Shown: positions 13,201 through 20,575 of the stretch, one piece after another
How the letters are laid out: each line of letters begins with the position of its first letter
Position numbering within the stretch: the first letter of the stretch is position 1
IMG/VR virus record: IMGVR_UViG_3300034418_006779
Location: 45,079 to 109,078 of that record
Source: a virus
Direction: 5' to 3' (one strand)
Length of the DNA stretch: 64,000 nt
Translations under genes and position numbers: made by a program
The notes under the pieces: model-generated
The model's database searches: none
Told to the model about the DNA's origin: nothing
The model's input: only the letters and a program-made list of their open reading frames with translations

Positions 13201-16200
13201 TCTAGACTTCACTAAGAAAGGCGAAGACATTGGAGACTTACAGCGTAGGCTGGGTCGTGATACCAAAACAGTTGGTAAGAACTTGATTGAAACTTTGGAG
13301 ATTCTTAAGCCAGCGGAGAATAAATCTAAGATGTATAAGATGGCTAATGAAGAGAAGTTATTTAATGAGACAATTCCTGGTTGGATTTACATGAATGCTT
13401 TACCATTGGCTCTTAAGTTTGATGATATATTTCAAGTACAGTCACCTCTTATAGAAGAAGTATATTCGTTCTTAGATGACGCTGTACGCTGGACACTACC
13501 CAATGATACTCGTGAGAAAATCTACAAACATATGATTTCTTACTTTTTCTCACTACCTAAATTTGGTATGTTTGATGGAGACGTTGTGTCAGCTAGAGAA
13601 AGACTATTTTTTGACAGCAGGGTAACAAATGGAATGCTGTGGGATAGAATGATCGAGCAACAACTGCAAGGATTGAGAGATAAAATCTCTTCTCGATTTG
13701 TAGTAGGAGAGACTACTGATAATCAAGCTATTGAGTATGTAGCTGCCTCAGATACTTACATTATCTCATCGGCTCTTGATCTAAACGCTGTTACATCTAT
13801 GATGGATAGAGCAGCTATATTTGATGAGAAATCTACTAAGAACAGCTTTATCATTAAGCATTGGAACAAACCTACTAAGAAAGAGCGAAACAAAGCAGTT
13901 AATACAGACGGGAAGAAAGGACGGTTAGAGTCTACTTTTAATAGTGACCCTACTCAACTTCAGAAGTTTGTAGTAGCAGCAAAAATATATTCTTTGGCTA
14001 ATCAATCAGAGAAAATTGAAGCAGCTCATTTTAAGTACGCGTTGAATAACTTCATTAAACTAGCGCAAGCTAGAGATGTGAATCCTGTGAATAATATGTC
14101 ATTGGCATCTATTTTCTCAAATATTATGTCACATGATTATGTTAGGAACAATCCTTTCTTGATTGGTATGACCGCAGACATTAATGAACAAGGAATTAGT
14201 AAGCTAACTTTCAATGCTACCGAAGGAACGTTAATGAACGAGCGAGTTTATAGTGAGGCTTTTCTAAATCTATTTAATGACGTACGCCAACCTGTGTTAG
14301 GAGTATTCAACGGAATACGATATACGCCCAAGTTATTAGGACAGGAATTAATTAAGTATGCTATGCTCTCCGGTGCTAAACAGGAAGCGATTGAATTTAC
14401 TAAATATATTCCGCCAAGTATTCTATACAATCTCCCTCTTGCTTCTCCAGATGGTAGAACAATAGGTGACGAGGTTAGTAACGCTTCACTTAGAGATCTA
14501 GACATGTTCCAGAACTTTAAGTACCAGTTCCTACAGCACATGTCAGAGCATCTGATCAAGGTTAGTTCTTACTCAATGGATCTTGACAACTACGTTAAGA
14601 AAGGTAAGAAGTTTAACCATAAAGAAGACCTACTTCCTGCTGTTATTGATAAGTCCAGAATTAACTTCAAGGATAACAATATCAAAACAGAAGAGGGTGA
14701 GTTCTTCATTCCACATGCTTTTGTTACTGAAGAGGTAGCTACTAAAAAGATGGTAGTATATGTCAGTAACAGAAATAACAAGTACCATAAGGTAGATAGT
14801 CTTGGAGTATTCGGTATGAGAGAGTATGATCCTAGTAAGCAGTTTGCTGCGTCAACAGTGAACCATGCGGCTAATACTACTACTCATGTAAACTTTGCTG
14901 ATAACTATAGTGATGATCTTGTTAAGTGGGAGAAAGCTCAAGTACTCAAACCTATGGAAGTAGAGGAGTTTGAGAGACTCATAGATGCAAACTTAATGAG
15001 TGAGACAGCTACTCCTAGTATGGCCGAAGTTATTACTGCAACTAAGAAGTATACTAAGTTTGACTTTGAAAAGAGTATGCTTGAAACCTACGCTCAGATG
15101 GCAATTCTAACTGGTGTAGAGTTTAGTGTTAATCAACCTGTTGAAGGAACTTCAAGATATGATAATGAAACATATTATGATCCAGCATCTAACAGAGTTA
15201 ACATCAACAAAGACACTCTAGATAAAGTAACTGAGATCTTAGGCTCGAAAGGAGAAGCGTTTAAGTACTTGCTGATGCACGAGCTGGGTCACGCCTTTAC
15301 TAAAATGTTTATTCATAAACATCCTTCACATCGCTTGACCATTCAGATCAAACAACTACAACAAGAGTTTGTTAGAAACTTGGATAAAGAATCTGATGCA
15401 TGGAAAGAATTGGTAGAAGAAAATGCTTACATTGAAAATACTCTTACTGACATTCATGAGTTCATAGCTTACGCTATGAGCGATAACAAGTTCCAGAAAG
15501 TACTTGCCGGGATGAAGAGAAAGAACGAATCAATGTTGAACAAGTTCTTCCGTTTGATCAAAGGGATCATAGGAGATTTGGCTAGAATGTTGGGAGTTAA
15601 AATCAATGACACTCTCTTGGAAATCACATTAACTAATGTAATGCAGATGCAATCTCTGTACGCAGCTTCCGTTTCGGATGTAGATCCGGATACTGGAGTC
15701 TCAGCTTTTGAACAACTTACAGAGGGATCTAATGCAGGAATAGTAATTTATGAGATGGATGGAAAGATGTATGAGTTCACTCTTGATGGAGTAGGCGTTC
15801 CGATTAGTTATCGTAGAGGAACTGATCTAACTAACCTACAAAGTCCTCGTTCGTACACAGGAGATAGATTAGTAGCAAAAACTAAGGAGCTCTATTATGA
15901 TGCTCTCAAAGATGGAGCTATGATTCTAGGTAAGACTACTGAGTCTACTCAAATGAGTTCAGAAATAAGCAAGAGACCTAGCATTGAAGAGACCATTGCT
16001 GCGATGGATAGAGCAGGTAGGATCGAAAGAGATAGCGAAGGAAATTTGACAGATGTTAAAGCACTTAACGGTAAGTCATCTAAACTTTTCCATTCTCTTA
16101 CTGAGATTGTTCCTGACGCTGAGCAAGCTCTTAGAGAGTATGCTAATGTAACAGCGTATAAGGGTGATTGGGATCAACTAGAACTAGACTCCAATGGGGA

Positions 16201-19200
16201 ACCTGATTTGGTTGAACTAAATGACATGGACGATGTTTCGTTCTTTGCTGCTTCTTCTAAAGGGAATAAAGGCGGTGCGGTTACGTATCAGTTCTTTATT
16301 GATAGTTTTAATCGTAGAAAAATTAAGCTTGAGCGTGAGATGAATGTACTCTCTAAGGAGAGAGATCACCATGCCACAGCAATTGATAGAAAAGCATTCA
16401 TTGAACTTCGAGTTCGTCAGATTCAACAGGCAATTAATATTCTTAATGGACGGATAGAGCTCTTAAGACCTTTGACTAAGATTAGGAGTTTGAAAACCGA
16501 ATTGAATAAGGATGTTACTATACTGGAGAATTTAATTGGAGCTAATAAAAATCCAACTCTTCACGATTTAGAATTAGCTAGAGAGATTATTGAGTTTTGG
16601 AAAGTAGTAGGTAACTACTCAGGAGAAGAACATCCGTTCTTTGATGAGTCAGAGTTGATATCTATTAGAGAGCAGAAGCCCCCTAAAGGAAAGCGAATGA
16701 ACGCCATGCAACAAGAGCGCACGAAGCAGACTTTAGATAGAGCTATAAGTAATATGCAGACTTACCAAGGTATTCTACTTAGCAGATACAAAGACATTAT
16801 TGATGATAGGAATAAGAAAACTTATGGAGCAGATCATGATATTAATTGGAATGACTTTATTAAAGATGTATCTGGAGTTGAAGCTCAGTTCTTAGATATT
16901 TCTCAAACAGATAATGAAGTACTTCATCTATTGGGTGAGGCTGTTAAGGATGCTAACTGGAGAGCTAAAGTAGAATCGAATAAGATTGTAGCAGAAGTTG
17001 ATGAAATGTTAGACAAACTGAGAGACTGGGCGAGCACAAGAGATGTAAGTTTGAATGAGGCTTTCGAAAGTTTGGCACAAACATTCTCTAATGACCATGA
17101 TGAAAGAACCGGTAACTTGGTTGAGTTCGCTACATACGAATGGAGAAAAGAATTGCTACGTAAGAGACGATGGGCACAGCGACAAGGTACAATTGACGCA
17201 AGAAGTGCGGCAGAGTTCTCACGCTTTGGTACCACAGGATTTGAAACAGAAAACGTACAGATATTCGACGACTCTCGTTATAGGGTGGAACAAGCCTATA
17301 GAGATAAAATGAATGATTTGTTTGGTGAGGAGGTTGCTCAAGATTTGTCTAACCAGGCTCGGGCATTAAGAGGTGAGTTTAGACGAGCTAAAGATGGATT
17401 TATCAGATTCTTAGATGGATTAACTCTTACTACTGAGCAACGGGATCTTAGAATGAAGATGTGGGAATTTGAAAACGATCCAGAAGTTCATAGGAATATT
17501 TTAAAACACGGATACGTTAATACAATTAAAGCAAACCAAATTGCTAAGATTAAAACAGGGAAGAAGTTTAAGTTGAGAAACGAAAAGAACTTCTTACCTA
17601 TAGTAAGTGGTAAGTTTGTACTGACTGTTCCTAAATCTGCAGATCATGTAGATAAAAACTTCAAACGTTTATATAAACCTGAGAATAAACCTCTCTTGGA
17701 TATGTATAAGTACGCAATAGATAAGATTAATGAAATAAATGATTATCTTCCTGCGTATAAAACTAGGAATCTTCAAGAGAATACTCTCCCTTACATGTTA
17801 CAGACTCATATCAATGAGTTCTGGCACGATCGTAAAAACCATGGTATGATCCATGCGAGTAAGGCTATCTGGGATCGCTTCCTTGTAGAAACAAGGCAAA
17901 GTAATTTTGATGAGGAATCATTTAGAATGAAAGATCCAAACGGCCAGCTGTCTGATGAGATTCAGGTTAGGTATATTAGAGGTAGAAAGAAGATTGATGA
18001 CCATATTGACTTCAAAGTTACCGAATGGTTAGTTAACCAAGGAGATAGGAAGAAAGATGATGCTTATAAGAAAGACTTACAAGAGGTAAGAGCTGCTGCT
18101 GAAAGAGAGATCATAAATAAGTTGTCTGAAAAGCAAAGCTTTGACTTAGGACAAGTACTTAAAGCGTATGCTATTTTTGGTCTTAACTACAAGCACAAGG
18201 CTGCTACTGAGGATCTTGTACGAGCTGTAGGGTATGTTGTTGACAAATCCGATGAGGCTCCTACACTAGATGGAAGTGCCGCACCTGCTGGTGGGCGTAT
18301 GAGAAATATTAAGACTATGGTAGATTCATACAAAGATTCTTTCTTTAACTATCGTCCTATAGACAAAAACTTTGTTAGTAAAAAGAAAGAAGTTCTCACT
18401 CAAGATGAGAAAAAAGAACGTGAAGAGATTAAAGGGTTGATAGACACATTGAAAGATGACATTGTTCAGATGGGTGCAGACATGAAGAACGATAAGCTTA
18501 CTAAGAAAGAGAAGCGTGCATTGAAAAATAAGATTGACGACTATGAAGATAGAATCAGCCGTCTTGAAGATCAGTATGCTAGAATTGGTGGAAAATTTAA
18601 GAGCGCATCTTATATTGATTTGTTACTTAGATACACTCGACTCAAAGGTATGGCGTGGAACGTCCCTGCGGCGTTTAGCAACATTGCTTTTGGACTTGTA
18701 GCAGGCATGAATCAAGCAGCTGATGGACGAGTCTACGGCGACAACGAATACTTCACAGCGCTTTCGATTGCACTCAATGGGGTAGGTAGAAACTGGAGCT
18801 TTGGTAAAAAGACAATATTGCATAAAGCAGATGTTAGCGAGAAGATTAGAAACGCAATGGACCATCTTGATATCTTAAAAGAGACTAAGTATGAGATCTT
18901 TAGTAAGAGTAAAGAAGGTACCAGAAAGTGGGATGATAAGATCAAATTCTTAGACCCATACAATCCTCAAGCTCGTTCGGAGTACTTCGTACAGTCTATT
19001 GATTTAATAGCTACAGCTTTAGCAACTAAAGTTACGCTTGCTGATGGAACCGAAACTAATCTATGGCATGCGATGGACAACAATCTGAATGTACCAGTTG
19101 GAGCAACCATCACTACTGATGCGGCTAGAGATAATATTACTGTTACTGAAGATAATCAATTAGATGCTCAGTTTTATCTTAAACAAAGAGCAGATAAAGT

Positions 19201-20059
19201 GATTAGAGAAAACCATGGTAACTATGATCCTGATTATACTATCAAAGCTAAAAGATCAGTATTGGGTAGGATGGTATCTATCTTTAATACGTGGTTGTTC
19301 GAAGCTGTACAGCAACGCTTCGGTAGAGTTAGAGATGACAAACAATTTGGATTCAAAAGGAAGGGTAGATACCATAGTGGTGTTGCAATGCCTTTCTTAC
19401 CAGTAATGTTTGGATGGTCTAATGAAACTGGAATGGGGGCTATACAACAGAGCTTATTTGCTACTAAATACCTCTGGAACCAACTTGGTAAATCTCTTAG
19501 TCTAGGTAAACTAGACATCAACAAGCAGATTACCGGGCAGGAACTTTCCTTTGAGGAAGCAGGATTTAGTGAAGTAGACGCGGCAAATATGAGACGTAAC
19601 ATTCGTGATGCGCAATTCCAACTTCTGTTGATAGCTATGTTCTATTGCTTCAAAGCAATGGCTACTGGAGACAAAGAAGAACGAGAGGAAGAGGGAATTC
19701 CTTCTCATGAGAAAGGATTTGGCAGTGAGTGGATGAATAATTACATGGCTAACATGTCATTAAGAATCTATAATGAATTGACGCTGTATAACAACCCAGT
19801 TCAAATCTTCTCATCGCCTCAGAATTTTGCAACGCTTGGTCGAACCTTAGCAGACTTCGGTCACTTGATTGACGCTACTTTCGCACAGTTTGGTGAAAAA
19901 CCTAACTATGAACAAGGAGCATTCAAAGGTGTGAATAAACTGTGGGTAAGATCTACAGGCATGATCCCAGGATCTACACCATTCACTTCAGCAATCAAGT
20001 CTGGACATCAGATATACGGAACACCAATATCATCTACATTGGGAACTCGTATGAGATAA
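1292..20059 (+). CDS. Giant 6255-residue virion protein with RNA polymerase, PD-(D/E)XK and zincin-like modules
   Basis: This single uninterrupted frame fills 29 percent of the window. Around residues 3615-3666 it has R-x-P...I-x-x-F-x-P...DFDVD, which matches the double-psi beta-barrel of RNA polymerase beta-prime and YonO/crAss-like virion RNA polymerases; the metal-binding aspartates are D3658, D3660 and D3662. Residues about 890-1090 resemble a RecB-type PD-(D/E)XK nuclease: D979, then D993-L-K995, and a Q-L-S-L-Y motif at 1025-1029. Residues about 1174-1222 look like a winged helix, 655-760 is a lysine-rich coiled coil, and H4663-E-L-G-H4667 is an HExxH zincin motif. In crAss-like phages such RNA polymerases are packaged and injected; by analogy this protein transcribes early genes. 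The start has an A-rich leader and follows the upstream stop by 7 bases. The domain assignments other than the polymerase motif are inference. Confidence 0.92.
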   Translation: MAETTQNTNPVFDKILQQNRAQALHGASASKGLGTTLVDGPIYTGYDDPRMSLLTQSGWEQARRAIGGGLTLGALGAMKNTYQFAHDIGNFFETMFSSDKSMSDLLDMEQYSQSTIAKNLGEIIDEKREAFAIHKADPNDVFDWDDSGFYWQSVQGILDSAVQFALPGAGAVKAVGAIQKIPRLFSYFKKTEKLGQMLTASKSGQQIANSVGSGLLSNHIEGTSMASEIYNNTMKNFEKDIQKYRDSEGREGISLEEAKRRSAFSANSFREWNRLMFFTDAVQLHGLFKGKGFTRNLLDAKGFKESVGNLTKFNTKNPIYGFLKQGVTEAGEEIVQGISQRLHEDMAKGVDTPIGERLLDYVTDSELLYEGFLGFFGGGPQKIATQFAQEGDAVLTGKFFTKKYWNDKNAMYNQQQEIIKETNDYFKSELGRQMVGHNIAADAVIAGRPELGEIATNREFSRLATMHFEAGTTEVFEQHLDDIANNAEYRKENKYSDDDAANAKELLKELDRLEQQWMKTSRYAVDDKHQVRLFETNNIINSLEKLVGSQQEHIDKLTQNLNETIIDDAVEAANLKISNEKKDALRKILSIDEQGKLRAPVDELAEADLHPAHAKAVAEVFDTQSQVTDLKDQQAILDEMNSKLRDAKKDRANYNSFGYRKSYIEHKKRQEKRLKDKIKREEAAERKQRRADKKLKRAETSKKLKGKAKQLAKKGELKKEAKKIMDKAATKAKLAPENKKSEPLQTVDPATKQPVTPTQPTPNEYIGKERGTLLAERSKKEAVLSSSKPEEIMPVLDVLAEIGDALEELRAQPFQHSGKYEFAPPAHIKDALDEMINRSKRIILNEDTNEYELKDENGKVVRTYKRVSNVSNPDYDDSNKYAHHATQIGSALDLIARDFFSGNLKAWDTYLVADKFDKTKSYPVFKGKKEFEHYLHQLEDLKLVLKSKGQVIIDPGIVDGKTSEFKLADDENGVAGTVDLMTYDKEGNVYIYDLKSMRSNKLEGNDYYSRTHGRKKSDAETHQDQLSLYRILLANSTGLLAAELAVIPTVVGGYNPDGEVKVPSTVNILTKRFGPDVTSMVDFFVFMDPKDSVSGIELSPLRTFITTPPSTPIQVPPSTPQASEEEAEARADLAAVVGLTNKIDAELRKIDQDQEFHADAEEDLLEGLTKKEKEMLSKIRKKHSSFWVGSREELAKLVGTKQKKVDEFIEKLEQKGFLEFNDETVVLTLSDLPARFAARNGFSAIIEAAEDNFNGVIARIRKRLEKGEDYQVEFADLINFIQHQLEAVNSAISERQYDMYEMLYLHYVFVNKSRDFQKPQIPSYEEWLKQSIVPGADVKIDDQYDENTIDEVKNMSDFIKRFFELPDKKLGEQGTKAAVDKVAYLAREYFNEALTSEGFSAQEISDSLNEGKVHPDVFNRKKLLPGTKLKIKVNHNYTGVTKYHPELMGDLPTQETPQGRVVQWSDFIAKYPQGTLEYNMFVPLEIRTEDDRLIGWYHTVGFATKHTIKIKDGQTSDEAVEEAREAVIDARDIILNNLNSQGEFDAGGQLQIEETSIGQLLRPENKNRVRASEGIEEDLDIVVGRMTGQKASLRTGPSDKERVQQNRVHRMKGFKVIRGLTYLMFPVGTKEIKVGKKKTKRTVTTFAPVPLYKHKMGTTKANEEDQYSDIRSSIAKVIELFIDTSNENNMPLIREFEKQTGYNLRKWEHVKKYLEQFLYDRTIPAEYTEIIDFIKDSNLDDSKMVFALKFREDSNDKRAQLVLGSKLSADGSQFINLRRGDQFTEQHRALIEKHLKAMFFNTSLAAVKNNKPVFIIKKGKVEQIAKTYKEFVKSTSDVPFIGMKYTDENGETQHTYTAQRLLLMNSDSIMDYTAPETSATEAKQETVEQQRAKHELTYKPNRLKQKIDKYQFERIAKRLKELRSSDATLALYNQLVDVYRGIHDQIIIAKSHNVDVGNFISGDLETMVDPYMEEGLDVFTQEELTGLISYVQEYFAGTEKASLLDLIDYQNKIIRPAQDVAKAVETRHAYGIEFMDSLSYEAAKELSNLVSDMKKRYNENDEEIKPDDVGKLVMLMTKGLKTSISSANMTKLKTYLIDVIHDRAMSVEEIYTATESYTISPYGEEDIKAVEKEFKAEESTGAVSAVNPPSDEQEAADLAELDAIRAMFPNSDDESASLYGFTPAQQKFVDTHYVEGVDVLNQGAFIKNMLAELFDKVIYNPKGVKVKLEEYVPQLKYNTVNMRKDLRRKAAAIHEQIKSKYDADTYSMQQAAKDPDNAAQFSEILQLDARAKKLDLMIAGWDKIEGLLYERLTNTAGFKMSKDKSARKEVDLDTPAEHEGENVSSDEEMTESDFSKKKFDSLVGEVDPKASASPLLKMFLSTIPRSEIDPETGKAIGGFSWYKGTEYVDFDKVWGFLKETLANKWSDRKAMIEELENYTTSHPYVQHIIDLLQRDKTHAATLQPRILAELQNDPAYFTKYTNEQLEKMSWDRANYRVQKQMQLARQLIVAVRSTAINMYMVMAYSNLTGGDSYSRYKTIPANRNKVDKKVRDQWTINLKQTALYSPKSEFDATLYPNTSRIDALFNKYDNQYRKTLDHLVGFLSEIGVTLSDEVIADIIKWDGNIPLSGGEWVEAGELLSVLLSDKGLRPKMVNNLPLAASNPLNDGYIQSLSRLQAKHEQGLRPQSARINNKSIYEYTTTQFNADHLRELQEDGDMIANFSKSHFSAKSLWLQDSYDHTGGVMMIDEETGQPVSTGLGLHEMEFFTVSLNPYKEDWQTSSGNPVPLQDRNELQHELTKIAHFQEGFEGGSEFQTYEEGEPVRRRRTSLFYPTNSNKERATGFRGIKAIVSSFYGQENRIVLTDETLDVAMEQLVEPEFNRIVKIQSLIAAGDTPRIKAYAHGGQMFHFIPSLNNMEELWDEFGQLNTEALNDPKIQELVRDRVSKHLIKLGQKKYKFWKKAGIGATKEIETKSGNTIKKHFQGLDKFYMHKMFGANKNMTDQQRELAIQKAALDMEINYMIANANMYMLFIGDPALYFKPSMTKDLIKKYPDPIDFIRAYHSEVNDEYRINVVKDTFDNAGKRLAGDIAPGYELADTANPDFADDLEINYMFLGDVKIASVEKEYLKRLGLGDAYDGLEGADGQEYTHWSEHLKILYHLGRLTDDDYERITDKLDRGEDLNDSDLKTVLQPMKPVYVNNRWDEGLSTYIRTYVKTSAFPLLPQLTRDLEIDKLTQFLEERYQDPEALTIHRVPMMSGTKVGGFSDAVEFMNADGTFKTSEELAEAGAFNQDLHVITVPRQGFRIQQDVPYKEDKDEINRVSQAAKLLVVNMMGQKGFEPKRFIIDNRIYDLVPSIREFFIDDEGNEIDHDFSGEDMNKIYNAIFKYLYEEDMRGFVNEFMEENGEDLDWNKVKDVIRDEAIARNYPPTMVDAIDMFDDVAFLKFSPYALQFQALLNSIVNNRVLKKTMPGHSYVLGSEEGFRIQEGLTEDNLKNTEIIYTGSFNGKYLQPARYLTVENANEKEIADARKENRILKEEKDGVEVEYIVTEKGKKIMRGDQVFVAPRFKIEDKNGKERYIDLRETYSDGTYKWLNKDKNGRLTLKKSKFSKQALEMFGMRIPNQGPNSTAYIEIAGFLPKKMGDLIIAPRDFTARMGSDFDVDKLYCYQYYYSVNKSGKIVAYKGKNDKKRLKNALVNVHMTITSNPDENVQKAISTPLNEWRLGEIGNTILGFREKRFSERDPETGEVIPANESFSGISSEYQRTKYLNARAGKIGVGVFSQDSVFNAMLQQHRVTLMRQQTDDSWDDHFEKFGDQDSKLMYTTDTTDGTLTKMEVISAWQSAAVDDETLQILYKLNVNSTTMPVVRYMNQIGFVEETPWFLTQDAMFDYLDFLNQGMKRADAVSAVFKKYNIKFPDEAEKLKEFKNDLYEEANEIGLDKLKHMVENGPDSDDYTPEEYARIQGALFYKFLDFTKKGEDIGDLQRRLGRDTKTVGKNLIETLEILKPAENKSKMYKMANEEKLFNETIPGWIYMNALPLALKFDDIFQVQSPLIEEVYSFLDDAVRWTLPNDTREKIYKHMISYFFSLPKFGMFDGDVVSARERLFFDSRVTNGMLWDRMIEQQLQGLRDKISSRFVVGETTDNQAIEYVAASDTYIISSALDLNAVTSMMDRAAIFDEKSTKNSFIIKHWNKPTKKERNKAVNTDGKKGRLESTFNSDPTQLQKFVVAAKIYSLANQSEKIEAAHFKYALNNFIKLAQARDVNPVNNMSLASIFSNIMSHDYVRNNPFLIGMTADINEQGISKLTFNATEGTLMNERVYSEAFLNLFNDVRQPVLGVFNGIRYTPKLLGQELIKYAMLSGAKQEAIEFTKYIPPSILYNLPLASPDGRTIGDEVSNASLRDLDMFQNFKYQFLQHMSEHLIKVSSYSMDLDNYVKKGKKFNHKEDLLPAVIDKSRINFKDNNIKTEEGEFFIPHAFVTEEVATKKMVVYVSNRNNKYHKVDSLGVFGMREYDPSKQFAASTVNHAANTTTHVNFADNYSDDLVKWEKAQVLKPMEVEEFERLIDANLMSETATPSMAEVITATKKYTKFDFEKSMLETYAQMAILTGVEFSVNQPVEGTSRYDNETYYDPASNRVNINKDTLDKVTEILGSKGEAFKYLLMHELGHAFTKMFIHKHPSHRLTIQIKQLQQEFVRNLDKESDAWKELVEENAYIENTLTDIHEFIAYAMSDNKFQKVLAGMKRKNESMLNKFFRLIKGIIGDLARMLGVKINDTLLEITLTNVMQMQSLYAASVSDVDPDTGVSAFEQLTEGSNAGIVIYEMDGKMYEFTLDGVGVPISYRRGTDLTNLQSPRSYTGDRLVAKTKELYYDALKDGAMILGKTTESTQMSSEISKRPSIEETIAAMDRAGRIERDSEGNLTDVKALNGKSSKLFHSLTEIVPDAEQALREYANVTAYKGDWDQLELDSNGEPDLVELNDMDDVSFFAASSKGNKGGAVTYQFFIDSFNRRKIKLEREMNVLSKERDHHATAIDRKAFIELRVRQIQQAINILNGRIELLRPLTKIRSLKTELNKDVTILENLIGANKNPTLHDLELAREIIEFWKVVGNYSGEEHPFFDESELISIREQKPPKGKRMNAMQQERTKQTLDRAISNMQTYQGILLSRYKDIIDDRNKKTYGADHDINWNDFIKDVSGVEAQFLDISQTDNEVLHLLGEAVKDANWRAKVESNKIVAEVDEMLDKLRDWASTRDVSLNEAFESLAQTFSNDHDERTGNLVEFATYEWRKELLRKRRWAQRQGTIDARSAAEFSRFGTTGFETENVQIFDDSRYRVEQAYRDKMNDLFGEEVAQDLSNQARALRGEFRRAKDGFIRFLDGLTLTTEQRDLRMKMWEFENDPEVHRNILKHGYVNTIKANQIAKIKTGKKFKLRNEKNFLPIVSGKFVLTVPKSADHVDKNFKRLYKPENKPLLDMYKYAIDKINEINDYLPAYKTRNLQENTLPYMLQTHINEFWHDRKNHGMIHASKAIWDRFLVETRQSNFDEESFRMKDPNGQLSDEIQVRYIRGRKKIDDHIDFKVTEWLVNQGDRKKDDAYKKDLQEVRAAAEREIINKLSEKQSFDLGQVLKAYAIFGLNYKHKAATEDLVRAVGYVVDKSDEAPTLDGSAAPAGGRMRNIKTMVDSYKDSFFNYRPIDKNFVSKKKEVLTQDEKKEREEIKGLIDTLKDDIVQMGADMKNDKLTKKEKRALKNKIDDYEDRISRLEDQYARIGGKFKSASYIDLLLRYTRLKGMAWNVPAAFSNIAFGLVAGMNQAADGRVYGDNEYFTALSIALNGVGRNWSFGKKTILHKADVSEKIRNAMDHLDILKETKYEIFSKSKEGTRKWDDKIKFLDPYNPQARSEYFVQSIDLIATALATKVTLADGTETNLWHAMDNNLNVPVGATITTDAARDNITVTEDNQLDAQFYLKQRADKVIRENHGNYDPDYTIKAKRSVLGRMVSIFNTWLFEAVQQRFGRVRDDKQFGFKRKGRYHSGVAMPFLPVMFGWSNETGMGAIQQSLFATKYLWNQLGKSLSLGKLDINKQITGQELSFEEAGFSEVDAANMRRNIRDAQFQLLLIAMFYCFKAMATGDKEEREEEGIPSHEKGFGSEWMNNYMANMSLRIYNELTLYNNPVQIFSSPQNFATLGRTLADFGHLIDATFAQFGEKPNYEQGAFKGVNKLWVRSTGMIPGSTPFTSAIKSGHQIYGTPISSTLGTRMR

Positions 20060-20116
20060 TCAAGATAGCTTGTAGGTAAAAAAAAGCCTAAGCAGTCTAA
20101 ACAGATGTATAAAAAA

Positions 20117-20160
20117 AAGCCTAAGCATCCCGTAAGGGGTGCCTAGGCTTTCTTGTTTTT
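20117..20160. terminator. Bidirectional terminator between convergent blocks
   Basis: A GC-rich stem of about 15 pairs (arms 20117-20131 and 20136-20150, loop GTAA) is followed by TCTTGTTTTT in the plus direction and by a run of eight T in the minus direction. It separates the stop of the giant plus-strand gene (20059) from the last minus-strand gene (stop 20173). Confidence 0.9.
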
Positions 20161-20172
20161 AAACCGTTAGGT

Positions 20173-20475
20173 TTAGAGCTCGATCAGTCTAAGAATATCT
20201 GTCTTAGTCTGTCGCTCATGTACTTGAACTAGTTGTGCAAAGTTGATATCAACATCAACACTCATTTCTTCGGTTCCTTTCTGGACAATAACACGGACTT
20301 CCTCTTGGTCAGGTAGTCGGTGAATGCGATAGCTGCTACCTTTATGAGAAAAAGAGTACAGACCACCATGAATAGCTTCATTATATGAAACTTCAATGTT
20401 ATCATCGTCAACGATGTTAAGGAGTTTGTTAAGGGTTGATTCAACAGTTACAGGGGTTGATGTTAGTTCTGACAT
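20173..20475 (-). CDS. Hypothetical protein, 100 residues
   Basis: This small acidic protein is not recognised. The frame stays open upstream to 20607, but that extension would read through the tRNA at 20493-20567, so the start is placed at the ATG at 20475 (MSELTSTPV), which has an A/T-rich leader. The sequence alternates charged and beta-branched residues and looks soluble, with no signal or membrane segment. It is the last gene of the minus-strand block before the bidirectional terminator. Confidence 0.75.
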   Translation of the reverse strand: MSELTSTPVTVESTLNKLLNIVDDDNIEVSYNEAIHGGLYSFSHKGSSYRIHRLPDQEEVRVIVQKGTEEMSVDVDINFAQLVQVHERQTKTDILRLIEL

Positions 20476-20492
20476 ATGTAAAAATATTTTAG

Positions 20493-20567
20493 GTGCGGGG
20501 GCCTGACTCGAACAGACGGTCTCTGGGTCTGAGACCCAGCGAGATACACCAACTTCTCTACCCCGCA
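20493..20567 (-). tRNA. tRNA with non-standard anticodon loop (anticodon position reads UCA)
   Basis: A full cloverleaf folds: acceptor TGCGGGG/CCCCGCA (7 pairs), TA at 8-9, D-stem GAGA/TCTC, anticodon stem CTGGG/CCCAG, five-base variable loop, and T-arm GTCTG-TTCGAGT-CAGGC. The 7-base anticodon loop is TCTCAGA, so positions 34-36 by standard numbering are UCA, which would read UGA; position 33 is C rather than the near-universal U. A shifted reading would give CAG (Leu). It ends 18 bases before the start codon at 20475. Confidence 0.75.
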
Positions 20568-20575
20568 GGAGGAGC

